A stretch of DNA of 56,485 nt. It comes from Bacteroidales bacterium (lineage in GTDB: Bacteria > Bacteroidota > Bacteroidia > Bacteroidales > UBA4181). The translations under genes were made by a program, and so were the position numbers. The stretch covers positions 1 to 56,485 of the forward strand of contig JAISOY010000029.1 of NCBI GenBank assembly GCA_031275285.1, in the 5' to 3' direction. Below, in pieces: positions 1-9,100 of the stretch; the stretch's first letter is position 1, and each line of letters opens with the position of its first letter. The notes under the pieces were generated by a model. The model had not been told where the DNA came from, searched no databases, and worked only from the letters and a program-made list of their open reading frames with translations.

Positions 1-353
1 AAAATCAAATTGATAATTAACAATGTAAGAAATAAGCTTTTACAGATCATCTTCGCTTTAGTGCAAAAAGGACAGATTTATATAAATGATTACCAAAATC
101 AGTTGGATATAAAATTTGGCTAAATAATAATGAAATAATTTGGATTTTAACATAGAATTCGTTCTCAATCATACCTTAAAAAATAATAAATTTATGATTA
201 ATTTTGAATTGAACTAATTTGAGGAGGCCTATAAACAACACTATTGGCAAGGGAGAGTAATTGTTGATACGAATTTTGCTATCATGAAACAAAAGTGTCG
301 GCGAAAATAGTTACTTTCGCACCATCATACAATTGAAGTTATCTGTAGTGTTT
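1..353. other. AT-rich non-coding left edge
   Basis: I see no convincing gene. The stretch is AT-rich. It contains one full match to the Bacteroidota -7 box TAnnTTTG (TAATTTTG at 199-206) but no clear -33 TTTG at the right distance. It is probably the upstream region of the histidine kinase gene. Confidence 0.5.
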
Positions 354-2225
354 ATGTCCGGGAAAATTTACAGGATTTTTTTATTGATAATGATGTTCCA
401 GTTTTCTGTGAATGCACAAGATCCAATCGAAAATATCGATAGCTTAATAGAGGTATTTTCACATCACAGAACTTATGATACGACACGGGTCAACCTACTA
501 AATGATATTGCCTATGCGTATGTTCCGCTGATACTTGATGGTGATTCTTCAAAATTAGAATTGGCAAGACGGTATGTTCAGGAGTCAGTTGTTTTGGGAG
601 AAAAATTGCATTATAAAACAGGAACAGCGAGGGCATATAATGTTACAGGTATTATCTGTTTCTTATCAGATCAAAGTTACGAAGCATATTCCTATTATAA
701 AAAAGCGGAAAAAATATACACCGAATTAGCTGATACTTTAAGGCTTTGTTATATTAATAATAACATTATCATGACCCTTCAGAAGCTTGGAGAGGTTGAA
801 ACATTAAGGACACAGGTATATCACCTGCTTGATCTGAGCATGAAGATTGGCAATGTGCGTTTTATTGCTGATGCAGTTAATGCCTTGGTCAATAGTGGTG
901 AAGGGAGTGAAAAAATTACTGAAGGGATAAGATATGCTATTGCCCGTTTGGATGAGGTCAGACCCACTTCACGCGCTGTTCTCGAAAGATCATATGGAGA
1001 AGTACTGGCAAAGCAAAAGAAAAAGGATGAAGCCCTGGAATATGTACACAGGGCAAGGGTAAGGGATGAAAAAGACAGTGTTGACCTCCGGTGGGTATAT
1101 ATCACATTGGCACAGATTCATGTTATTTTTGAAAATGTAGATTCTGCAAAATATTATCTGGATAAAGTGCATGGTCTGTCCGGAGAAAACAGCCTTAATC
1201 ATAATTATTATATCGAACATGTTTCGATGAAAATCGATTCTTTGAAGGGAAATTGCTGGGGAGCATTTTTGCATTTTCGAAAAAGTGTTGAAATAGATGA
1301 TAGTATTGCCAAGAAAGCAAAAATAGATGAGATCGTCAGTATAAAAAACTGGCACAAAATAGAACAGCGACGAGCTGAAGAGCAGATTATCCTTCAGGAA
1401 AAGCGGAATCAGGAAAAGTTAAATTTCCTGTTATATATTTTGCTTGTTTTGATATTAATGTTGGTAGTGATGCTTGTTATCTACTACAAAAAACGGGTAA
1501 ACGACAATAAGTTGTTACAAAGAAACAATGAAGAATTACAGGAATTACATGGAGTAAAAGACAAATTGTTTTCACTCATTGCTCATGACCTGCGAAATCC
1601 AATGATTTCGTTCATGTCGATGATAAAACTGTTTTCATTGCGTGAAGTCGGTCCTGAGGAGCAGGATGAGATGCTGGAAGATATTTCGAACAAAGCAAAC
1701 GAAACTTATTCTTTGCTCAACAACCTGCTTTATTGGTCGAAATCGCAGATGAACGGTATTAGTCCGCAACCAGGATATTTTGACATTCGGGAACGGAGCA
1801 ACGAAAGTATTCGTTCTTTGGAGCATCAAGCCCTCTATAAAGGTATTGTCCTCTATAATGCAATTACTTCATTGCAGGTATGGGCCGATCCGGATATGAC
1901 CGATGTGGTGTTTCGCAACCTGATCACAAATGCGGTCAAATATTCGCAATCCGGGGATATCGTGACAATTGCCAGTGCTGTGAAAGGTGATTTTGTGGAA
2001 ATCTCTGTTAAAGATACCGGTATTGGAATTTCGCCTGAAACACAGCAAAAATTATTTAATATTTCTGAAACTACCAGTCAACGAGGTACGACCAACGAAT
2101 CCGGTTCCGGATTGGGATTGGTGCTCAGTGCCGATTTTGTAAGGCTTAATGGTGGAACCATCTGGTTTGAGAGTGAATTGGGAAAAGGAAGCACATTTTA
2201 TTTTACTATTCCATTACATCCTTAA
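354..2225 (+). CDS. TPR-containing sensor histidine kinase
   Basis: Membrane sensor kinase that should autophosphorylate on histidine and pass the phosphate to a response regulator. From the ATG at 354 it has a signal peptide ending near NAQD, a TPR-like alpha-helical sensor region (about residues 30-320), a transmembrane helix near 355-378, and a short coiled coil. A HisKA domain follows with the H-box SLIAHDLRNP (His411), then a HATPase domain with N-box NLITNAVKYS, G1 DTGIGIS and G2 GSGLGL. All catalytic boxes are intact. The frame is open from a TTG at 333, but the ATG at 354 gives a cleaner signal peptide. No response regulator lies next to it, so the partner is unknown. It is transcribed toward the IclR block but is separated from it by 200 bp, a terminator-like repeat and a promoter. 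Confidence 0.9.
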   Translation: MSGKIYRIFLLIMMFQFSVNAQDPIENIDSLIEVFSHHRTYDTTRVNLLNDIAYAYVPLILDGDSSKLELARRYVQESVVLGEKLHYKTGTARAYNVTGIICFLSDQSYEAYSYYKKAEKIYTELADTLRLCYINNNIIMTLQKLGEVETLRTQVYHLLDLSMKIGNVRFIADAVNALVNSGEGSEKITEGIRYAIARLDEVRPTSRAVLERSYGEVLAKQKKKDEALEYVHRARVRDEKDSVDLRWVYITLAQIHVIFENVDSAKYYLDKVHGLSGENSLNHNYYIEHVSMKIDSLKGNCWGAFLHFRKSVEIDDSIAKKAKIDEIVSIKNWHKIEQRRAEEQIILQEKRNQEKLNFLLYILLVLILMLVVMLVIYYKKRVNDNKLLQRNNEELQELHGVKDKLFSLIAHDLRNPMISFMSMIKLFSLREVGPEEQDEMLEDISNKANETYSLLNNLLYWSKSQMNGISPQPGYFDIRERSNESIRSLEHQALYKGIVLYNAITSLQVWADPDMTDVVFRNLITNAVKYSQSGDIVTIASAVKGDFVEISVKDTGIGISPETQQKLFNISETTSQRGTTNESGSGLGLVLSADFVRLNGGTIWFESELGKGSTFYFTIPLHP

Positions 2226-2255
2226 ATTGACCCTATAAAAGTTTTTACTGACCAA

Positions 2256-2300
2256 CCCAAACTCCGATATTTTAGGTAGTCTATTCCTGTTTTCTGGAAT
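2256..2300 (+). terminator. Decayed terminator-like repeat, copy A
   Basis: A 45-bp segment downstream of the kinase gene matches 40 of 45 bases with 16120-16164. The core is ATTTTAGGTAG followed by CTATTCCTGTTTTC. In this copy only ATTCC/GGAAT can pair and no T-tract follows, so terminator strength is doubtful. Copy B, after the lsrF-like gene, has the full hairpin and T-tract. Confidence 0.55.
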
Positions 2301-2370
2301 CCGGTATATATTGTAAAAAGCCAACGGATAATTAAAAGAAGCATTTTAACTATTTTTCACATTTGATGTA

Positions 2371-2400
2371 TTGGAATCCTGCTATCTCTTATTATATTTG
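2371..2400 (+). promoter_or_regulatory. Promoter of the IclR gene
   Basis: TTGG at 2371-2374, 18 bp, then TATATTTG at 2393-2400, an exact TAnnTTTG match. Transcription would start near 2406, about 20 bases before the ATG at 2428. Confidence 0.6.
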
Positions 2401-2427
2401 ATACGGACGTGAATTAAAATTCCACAT

Positions 2428-3234
2428 ATGGAAAAGAATATTTCACATAAAGAAAATGAAGGGGAAAATTATCATGTTCCCGGACTTGAAAAGGGGTTGA
2501 TTATTATGGAGCATCTGGCTTCCTACCCTAAAGGCTTGAATTTGCAGGAAATCAAGTCTTCGTTGAATATTTCACAGACTACTGCTTATCGTGTCCTGCA
2601 AACCCTGGTTAAGCTGGGTTATCTGCTTTATAATGAAACGGAAAAATCATATAGGTTATCCACCAAACTGTTGACTATTGGTTTCTCTTCACTGAACGAA
2701 CATCATTTACTCGAGATTGTTCTGCCATGCCTTCGTGAATTACGGGATATTATTAAGGAGACGGTTTGTTTCGGTATACTGGGAAGTGAAAAAGGAGTTT
2801 TTATAGAGCAGGCCCAGGGACATCACGCTTTCCGGTTTGTGCTGGCTCCGGGGAAAAGTTTCGAACTGCATTGTTCCGCTCCCGGCAAAGCTATGATGGC
2901 ATATCTGCCCGATGTGGTAAGAAACCGTTACCTTTCGTATATGGGTTTCGAAAAATATAACGACCGTACCATTACCAATGAAAAGGATTACCTGGAAGAA
3001 CTGGAGAAGGTAAGGAAGGTGGGGTATGCCCTGGATAATGAAGAAGAACTGTCGGGTGTGATTTGTGTTGCTGCTCCCATTTTTAATTACAGGGGATATC
3101 CGTGCGGGGTGATCTGGACATCAGGACCTAAGGACCGGCTGACTCCGCAGGCGATCCTGGTTACAGCCGGGCAGATCAGGGAAATGACCGAAAAGATATC
3201 ACTTAGTTTGGGATATAGCAGAACAGTTCACTGA
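2428..3234 (+). CDS. IclR-family transcriptional regulator
   Basis: DNA-binding regulator of 268 aa, the usual IclR length. An N-terminal winged helix-turn-helix spans about residues 17-77 (LNLQEIKSSLNISQTTAYRV is the recognition region). A C-terminal effector-binding domain spans about 90-265, with typical IclR phrases such as LHCSAPGKAMMAYL and VAAPIFNYRGYPCGVI. The ligand cannot be read from the sequence. It is the first gene of the block ending at 16087 and precedes two genes that share an ~80-bp upstream repeat with a palindrome, the obvious candidate operator. IclR proteins usually control adjacent catabolic genes, so I infer it regulates this block, with the ligand likely a substrate or intermediate. 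Confidence 0.93.
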   Translation: MEKNISHKENEGENYHVPGLEKGLIIMEHLASYPKGLNLQEIKSSLNISQTTAYRVLQTLVKLGYLLYNETEKSYRLSTKLLTIGFSSLNEHHLLEIVLPCLRELRDIIKETVCFGILGSEKGVFIEQAQGHHAFRFVLAPGKSFELHCSAPGKAMMAYLPDVVRNRYLSYMGFEKYNDRTITNEKDYLEELEKVRKVGYALDNEEELSGVICVAAPIFNYRGYPCGVIWTSGPKDRLTPQAILVTAGQIREMTEKISLSLGYSRTVH

Positions 3235-3288
3235 CCGGTTGGTAAATTGACGGAAAATCTGTGCGGGTTTATTATAAGTAATATAAAA

Positions 3289-3369
3289 CAATTAATGTTA
3301 TACTTTCTGAACGTAATTAACATTGAGTAATGTGACTCAAGAAAACAATAAATAGCACTGAGTGCTTAA
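3289..3369 (+). promoter_or_regulatory. Shared upstream regulatory repeat, copy 1
   Basis: Upstream of the propeller-cytochrome gene. It begins CAATTAATGTT (3289) and ends ATAAATAGCACTGAGTGCTTAA. The perfect 13-bp palindrome AGCACTGAGTGCT lies at 3354-3366, 12 bases before the ATG. The same segment occurs at 6059-6138 with only a 1-bp spacing change (65 versus 64 bp from the first conserved block to the palindrome). It is a likely operator/promoter region for the neighbouring IclR protein (inference). A palindrome this close to the start could also act on the mRNA. Confidence 0.65.
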
Positions 3370-3378
3370 ATAAAAGCA

Positions 3379-5145
3379 ATGAAAAAGTTTTTGAAAAAAG
3401 GAATCATCGTGTTTTTGGGAGCTGTCTGTTGTGTGGCGTTTATCATATCGGACAATAAGCCTTTTTACCCGACCGGCATTACCCGGTGCGAAGATGGGAT
3501 TCTTTTTTCCCAGAAAGGGATGAAACGCCTGGATCTATATACGCCTGACGGAAAGAAACTGATCCGTTCGTTCCCTTTTGAAGAGATCCCTACAGGGGTT
3601 GCGTCTGATGGGAATACGGCATATGTCACCACTTTCGAAACCCAGGGGATATTACACCAGGTAGACCTCCGTTCGGGAGAGATCAAAGCATCGGTTCCTA
3701 CGGGTTCGGGAGCTGCAGCCCCTATCTTAAGTCCCGACAAACGACTGGTATATGTCTGTAATCAGTTTTCCAATACCGTTTCGGAAGTCGATATGGTACA
3801 AAAGAAAGTGTTACGCACAGTCTCTGTTTTGCGCGAACCCAGAGGGGCTGTTTTCAGTAAGGACGGCAAATACCTGTTTGTGACCAATTTTCTTCCCGCT
3901 CAGCGGGCCGACGTGGATACGGTAGCTTCTGCAGTATCGGTGATCGAAATGACAAACTTCAAAAAAGTGAAAGATATTCCTTTGGCCAGTGGCAGTAATG
4001 CATTAAGAGGCATCTGTATCACTCCCGATGGTCAATATATTTATGCATTGCATAACCTGGGGCGTTTTCAACTCCCCACTTCCCAGTTGCAACAGGGATG
4101 GATGAATACCAGCGCTTTCAGTGTGATCGATGTCCGTGCCCAGAAATACCTCGGGTCTATCCTGGTTGACGAGGCTGAAAAAGGTGCTGCCGGGGTATGG
4201 GACATCACCTGTACGGATGACCTGCTCCTGATTTCCCATTCCGGGACACATGAGGTCAGTGTGATCGATCATACGGCGATGAGAAAGAAATTTGAAGCGT
4301 ATGTACCCAAAGAAAACCTGGATTATGACCTGACCTTCCTTGTCGGGATCCGGCAACGCATTCCTTTGGAAGGGAACGGTCCCCGAAAAATATTATTGGA
4401 CGGTAACCGTTTGCTGGTTCCGACCTATTTTTCAGACATCCTGAATGTGCTGGATTTGCAGGATTTGTCCGTTTCGACGGTTCATATGAATCCGAACAGG
4501 AGGGAAAGCGCAGAAGACAAGGGCGAAAAATATTTTAATGATGCTACTTATTGCTTCCAGACCTGGCAGTCGTGTAACGGATGTCATCCGGGGGATGCCC
4601 GGGCTGACGGGATGAACTGGGACCTGATGAATGACGGGATCGGTAACCCCAAGAATTGTAAAAGCCTGTTATATTCCCATGTTACTCCTCCGAATATGAT
4701 ATCCGGGATACGTGCTAAAGCAGAGATCGCTGTCCGTGCAGGATTTACTCATATCCAGTTTTCCGAAATACCGGAAGAAAAGGCCGGGTGTGTGGACGCA
4801 TACCTGAAAGCTTTACGGCCTGTACCCAGTCCTTACTTAGTCAACGGACAGCTCAGCGGGAAAGCAAAGCAGGGACGGGAAGTATTTGAAAAAGAGAATT
4901 GTACGCAATGTCACAGTGGGCCTTACTTTACCGATCTGAAAATGCACCGGATCGGCGATGATATCGAATTTGAAAACGGTTGGGATACGCCCACGCTCAT
5001 CGAAGTATGGCGGACTTCCCCCTATTTGTTTGACGGACGCGCTGCTACCATGCATGATGTGTTTTCAACACACAAACACGGCATTAACCGGAAATTGTCC
5101 AAAGGAGAACTGGATGCCCTCGTTGAATATGTAAATTCTTTATAA
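3379..5145 (+). CDS. Secreted beta-propeller diheme cytochrome c
   Basis: Exported or membrane-anchored redox protein of 588 aa. A hydrophobic N-terminal segment (residues 9-24) is followed by a YVTN/NHL-type propeller (about 40-385) with repeated phrases such as SPDKRLVYVCNQFSNTVSEV. The C-terminal domain resembles the MauG/cytochrome c peroxidase family and has two heme c sites, CNGCH (C399) and CTQCH (C508). It also has the family-like phrases TPTLIEVWRTSPYLFDGRA and ELDALVEYVNSL. It should transfer electrons or oxidise a substrate in the periplasm. The substrate is unknown. The nearby ccsBA-type gene would attach the hemes. The cupin gene follows after 26 bp, probably in the same transcript. 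Confidence 0.85.
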   Translation: MKKFLKKGIIVFLGAVCCVAFIISDNKPFYPTGITRCEDGILFSQKGMKRLDLYTPDGKKLIRSFPFEEIPTGVASDGNTAYVTTFETQGILHQVDLRSGEIKASVPTGSGAAAPILSPDKRLVYVCNQFSNTVSEVDMVQKKVLRTVSVLREPRGAVFSKDGKYLFVTNFLPAQRADVDTVASAVSVIEMTNFKKVKDIPLASGSNALRGICITPDGQYIYALHNLGRFQLPTSQLQQGWMNTSAFSVIDVRAQKYLGSILVDEAEKGAAGVWDITCTDDLLLISHSGTHEVSVIDHTAMRKKFEAYVPKENLDYDLTFLVGIRQRIPLEGNGPRKILLDGNRLLVPTYFSDILNVLDLQDLSVSTVHMNPNRRESAEDKGEKYFNDATYCFQTWQSCNGCHPGDARADGMNWDLMNDGIGNPKNCKSLLYSHVTPPNMISGIRAKAEIAVRAGFTHIQFSEIPEEKAGCVDAYLKALRPVPSPYLVNGQLSGKAKQGREVFEKENCTQCHSGPYFTDLKMHRIGDDIEFENGWDTPTLIEVWRTSPYLFDGRAATMHDVFSTHKHGINRKLSKGELDALVEYVNSL

Positions 5146-5171
5146 TTTTTAATCATCAATAATCAACAATA

Positions 5172-5897
5172 ATGAAGACGAGACTCAATTTGAAAACTTT
5201 ATGTGTCGGAATACTGCTGGTATCCCTGGTATCATGTACAGGAAAAAAGTCAACCGAAGAGAAAGCCTGCTGCAGCAATCACACCACAAGCGTTAATACA
5301 AGTAATAATTTAAATAATATGGTATTAAAAGGTTATAAGAAAAAGTATACGAATAAGGACTTTTATACTGATGGAAAGTTCAATGAAAAAGTAGCTGTGG
5401 ATGCATTTAAAGATATGTTGGACTTCTATGGTATGCCCTGGACCTCCTTTATGGATGCTGAATTCTGGGCTGTGGACTTTGGTCTCGGCGACTTTGAAAA
5501 TGTAGGTATGGGAGGGATTTTCTGGGTAAACGATCAGGAGCATGGTTATTTTGCCCATGCTATTTACCTTTTACCCGGTCAGATGATTCCGGAGCATGCA
5601 CATGTGAAAACAGAGTTCTCTCCTAAGTTCGAATCCTGGATGGTAACAAAAGGGTGGGCATATAACTTCTCGGAAATCGGTGATGAAACACCCAATATAC
5701 CCTCTATTCCTGTAAGTCACGGACCAATTAAAAGTAAAAATTTCGTTATTCAGAATGTCGGTGACATTATTCACCTGAAGAAAGCGGAATCCTTCCATTT
5801 CTTGATGGCCGGACCAGATGGCGCTATCGTAGACGAATGGGCATGTTATCATGATGGCAGTGGATTACGTTTTACGAATTCCAAAGCGAAGTTGTAA
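5172..5897 (+). CDS. Cupin-fold lipoprotein
   Basis: Secreted lipoprotein of 241 aa. The signal peptide ends in the lipobox LVSC (Cys22), followed by a CC pair and a short linker. The C-terminal two thirds looks like a cupin: EHAHVKTEFSPKFESW provides two His and a Glu, and SFHF provides a further His, a plausible metal-binding set (HxH, E, H). It could be a sugar isomerase, a dioxygenase-like enzyme or a binding protein; I cannot choose. It sits 26 bp behind the propeller cytochrome and ahead of a strong hairpin at 5913-5940, so the two probably form a small operon and act together in the periplasm. Confidence 0.7.
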   Translation: MKTRLNLKTLCVGILLVSLVSCTGKKSTEEKACCSNHTTSVNTSNNLNNMVLKGYKKKYTNKDFYTDGKFNEKVAVDAFKDMLDFYGMPWTSFMDAEFWAVDFGLGDFENVGMGGIFWVNDQEHGYFAHAIYLLPGQMIPEHAHVKTEFSPKFESWMVTKGWAYNFSEIGDETPNIPSIPVSHGPIKSKNFVIQNVGDIIHLKKAESFHFLMAGPDGAIVDEWACYHDGSGLRFTNSKAKL

Positions 5898-5912
5898 TTT
5901 GATCATCTTCAT

Positions 5913-5940
5913 TCCCGCCGGTAGATATGATCCGGCGGGA
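5913..5940 (+). terminator. GC-rich hairpin after the cupin gene
   Basis: TCCCGCCGG (5913-5921) pairs perfectly with CCGGCGGGA (5932-5940) around a 10-base loop. It lies 15 bases past the stop codon. The T-tract is poor (TTGTAAAT), so it may be a weak terminator or an mRNA 3'-end stabiliser between the two cytochrome units. Confidence 0.65.
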
Positions 5941-6058
5941 TTGTAAATACAATATGATTCCGGATGTTATGTTCAGATTGTTTTCGTTTGCGCACGTTTC
6001 TAACGCACACAAGCAGGGTATTCATCCGGTATTCAAAAATAAGATAAATAATACCAAT

Positions 6059-6138
6059 CAATTAATGTTGCATTTGATGAGTGTAATTGGCTTGATCAAT
6101 GCGACTTAATGAAATAATAAATAGCACTGAGTGCTTAA
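6059..6138 (+). promoter_or_regulatory. Shared upstream regulatory repeat, copy 2
   Basis: Second copy of the 3289-3369 segment, upstream of the large multidomain cytochrome gene. The palindrome AGCACTGAGTGCT is at 6123-6135. It begins CAATTAATGTTG, then GCATTTG, close to a TAnnTTTG -7 box. The ATG at 6182 is 46 bases past the palindrome. A GTG at 6131 lies inside the palindrome and is not a likely start. Confidence 0.65.
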
Positions 6139-6181
6139 TGTTTGGCACAAATTAGAAAACCAGTTTTACAATCAATCTACC

Positions 6182-9100
6182 ATGAATAACAAAGCCGTTT
6201 TCATCATCATTATATGTTTTCTATCCTGTTTTGCTTTAGAGGCCCAAAAAACAAAGAAAGAACAGAAACAGGAATCGTGGATAGATGCTTATGTCAACGA
6301 AAAAGCAAGTATCCGGCAGACCCTTCAAAAGGCAAATATGCCGGTTCAATCCGAATGGATGAAAGTAGGGATGAAAGCTGCGCCTTTTGTGGTCGACCTG
6401 AAAGGTGTAGATCGGTTGTTATTGATGGTCTGGGGAGGACCTGACGGTAATTCTTTCGATCATGCCGTTTGGGCCAACGCCCGTTTTATTAAAGCCAATG
6501 GTAGCAGTGTATGGATGGACGAGGTAAAACCGGAATTTGTACGGGTCGGCTGGGGTAATGCCCCCATACTGAATAAGAATTTGGAAGATAAAGAAATACG
6601 GATTGCCGGGAAGGGATATGAACATGGTGTTTGGACCCATGCAGAAAGTGTGATCTATTATCCTGTTGACGGGTATGTGCGTTTTGAAGCCGAGGTCGGT
6701 ATTGAAGACCTTTCCAGGAACGGATCGGCTTATTTCATGGCTTATAATACTTTTCCCCGTGAACGTGTACAGAAACTTCAGGATCAATACCCTGAAAAAT
6801 TTAACTTATTGCAATCCAACATACCGGATATTTACCTGTGCTTTCTTACTACCGATGACTCAGTCGAAAAAGGCCTGGCAGTCAGCCTTTCCGATCAGGT
6901 CAAAAACGGGACATATTTTAAAGATCAAATCAGGCAAATAGAAAGTGAGAAGGATATCGATACACGTATTCGCCGTTATCTCGAGTTGTTTGAAAAAGAA
7001 GATGCCCTGTTGCGTTTGGAAAGTGAATTGGCATGGCTGAATATGGAATCTGTCCGGCTGGCTTATGCCGATATGAAAAAACAAAAAGGCTTTGATGCTT
7101 CCAAGTATGATCCTCAGTACCAGGAGTTACTGTCATTAACAAAAAACGGATTTGACGAAATCTACTCCGGTAACGACCAGGCTATGGATAATGCAAAGAA
7201 GGCAATAACACTTAAGCGTTCGCTTCTGTTGGGCAATACTTTGCTGGATATGGATAAAATACTGGTTGCCCGTTTCAATCTGGGGAGAAGGGCGCGTTCG
7301 GCAATGGCTCCCGAACTGGGGACGCAATCCAACAATTGGTCGAACCAGCAATCTGCCCGTCGTCAGGGTTTTGATGCGGATATTGTCGAATTAAGCAATC
7401 TCAGGAACGACATAAAAATACGCAGCATATACAAGCCGGAAGGGCGGTCTTCCATTACCGACCTGAAACTGCACTGGGATGCCGACAGGATCATGTTTAC
7501 ATCGATTATGCCGGATAAACGTTGGAATATTTTCGAGACAACCATGAATGGAGGAGGAACAGCCACCCCTCTTGTAAATATGGTGGAACCTGATCTGGAA
7601 TTTTTTGACGGGGCTTACCTTCCCGACGGACGAATATTGGCTGCTTCTAATGTAGGATACCAGGGAGTACCTTGTGTGAACGGAAGCGACCCGGTAGGGA
7701 ATTTTGTATTGTATGATCCGGCTAAAGAGTCGTTCCGGCGATTGACATTCGATCAGGACGCTAACTGGAATCCGACCATTATGCACAATGGCCGTATCAT
7801 GTATACCCGGTGGGAATATACGGACTTGACCCATTATTTTTCAAGGATCGTGATGCACATGAATCCCGATGGAACAGAAAACAAAGCCTTATTCGGTAGC
7901 GGTTCCATCTTTCCGAACAGCACATTCGATATACAGCCGTTGCCGGGACATTCATCGGCTTTTGTAGGGATCATTTCCGGTCATCACGGAGTAGCGCGTT
8001 CCGGGCGGTTAATACTCTTCGATCCGACTGTAGCAAGAACGGGGGTCAAAGGAATGATGCAGGAAATACCCTACCGGAACCGGCCAATTATACCCCTGGT
8101 TAAAGACGAACTGGTGGATGATGTATGGCCGCAGTTTATTAAACCCTATCCTTTGGATGATAAATATTTCCTGGTGGCTGCTAAATTGTCGCCGGGAAGT
8201 CTATGGGGCATATACCTGGTGGATATATTCGACAATGTGACATTGATTGCCGAATATGAAGGGGAAGGATTGATCAGTCCCATACCGGTGCGCAAATCAA
8301 CTGTTCCCCCGGTTATACCCGACCGGGTAAAGCTAGGTGATAAAGAGGCTACCGTATTTATCCAGGATATTTATGAAGGCGAAGGTTTAAGGGGAGTTCC
8401 CCGCGGAACCGTTAAAGCCTTACGTGTATTGTCCTATGAATATGCTTATATCAATTCTCCTTCCGATTTTTATGCACAGGGCATTCAAAGCGGATGGGAT
8501 ATCAAACGCCTGCTGGGAACCGTACCTGTCGAAGAAGACGGATCGGTAATTTTCAAGATTCCGTCCAATATGCCGGTTTCTTTACAACCCCTCGACTCGG
8601 AAGGACGGGCTGTACAATGGATGAGAAGCTGGTTTACCGGTATGCCCGGTGAAGTGGTGTCCTGTGTCGGCTGCCATGAAGACCAGAATAAAATAGCCAT
8701 TCCCAAGCGGGTGATCGCATCGACCAAAGCGCCTTCGAAACTGACGGTGCATAATGGATATGTGCGGTCGTTTACTTTCGACTACGAAGTACAGCCGATA
8801 CTGGATCGTGCCTGTGTGTCCTGTCATAACGGAGACAACGGAAAAATGGACCTGCGGGGCGGCAGGAAAGATAAGCGTGGTTACGGTACTTCTTACCTGT
8901 CAATCCATCCGTTCATCAACCGGCAAGGACCTGAAGCGGATATGCCGGTATTGGTTCCATACGAATACCACGCATCTACCAGTGAACTGGTCCGTTTGCT
9001 GAAAAACGGCCATTATAATGTTAAACTTACAGATGAGGAATGGCGGTCGTTGTATAACTGGATCGATTTCAATGCGCCCGATAAAGGCCGTTTTGTCGCA

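Noticed and set aside
5927..6109. 60-aa open frame between the cupin gene and the large fusion gene
   Set aside because: It starts inside the GC-rich hairpin and runs through the regulatory repeat; no homology seen.
6131..6181. GTG start of the large fusion protein
   Set aside because: It lies within the operator palindrome, and the ATG at 6182 gives a proper signal peptide.
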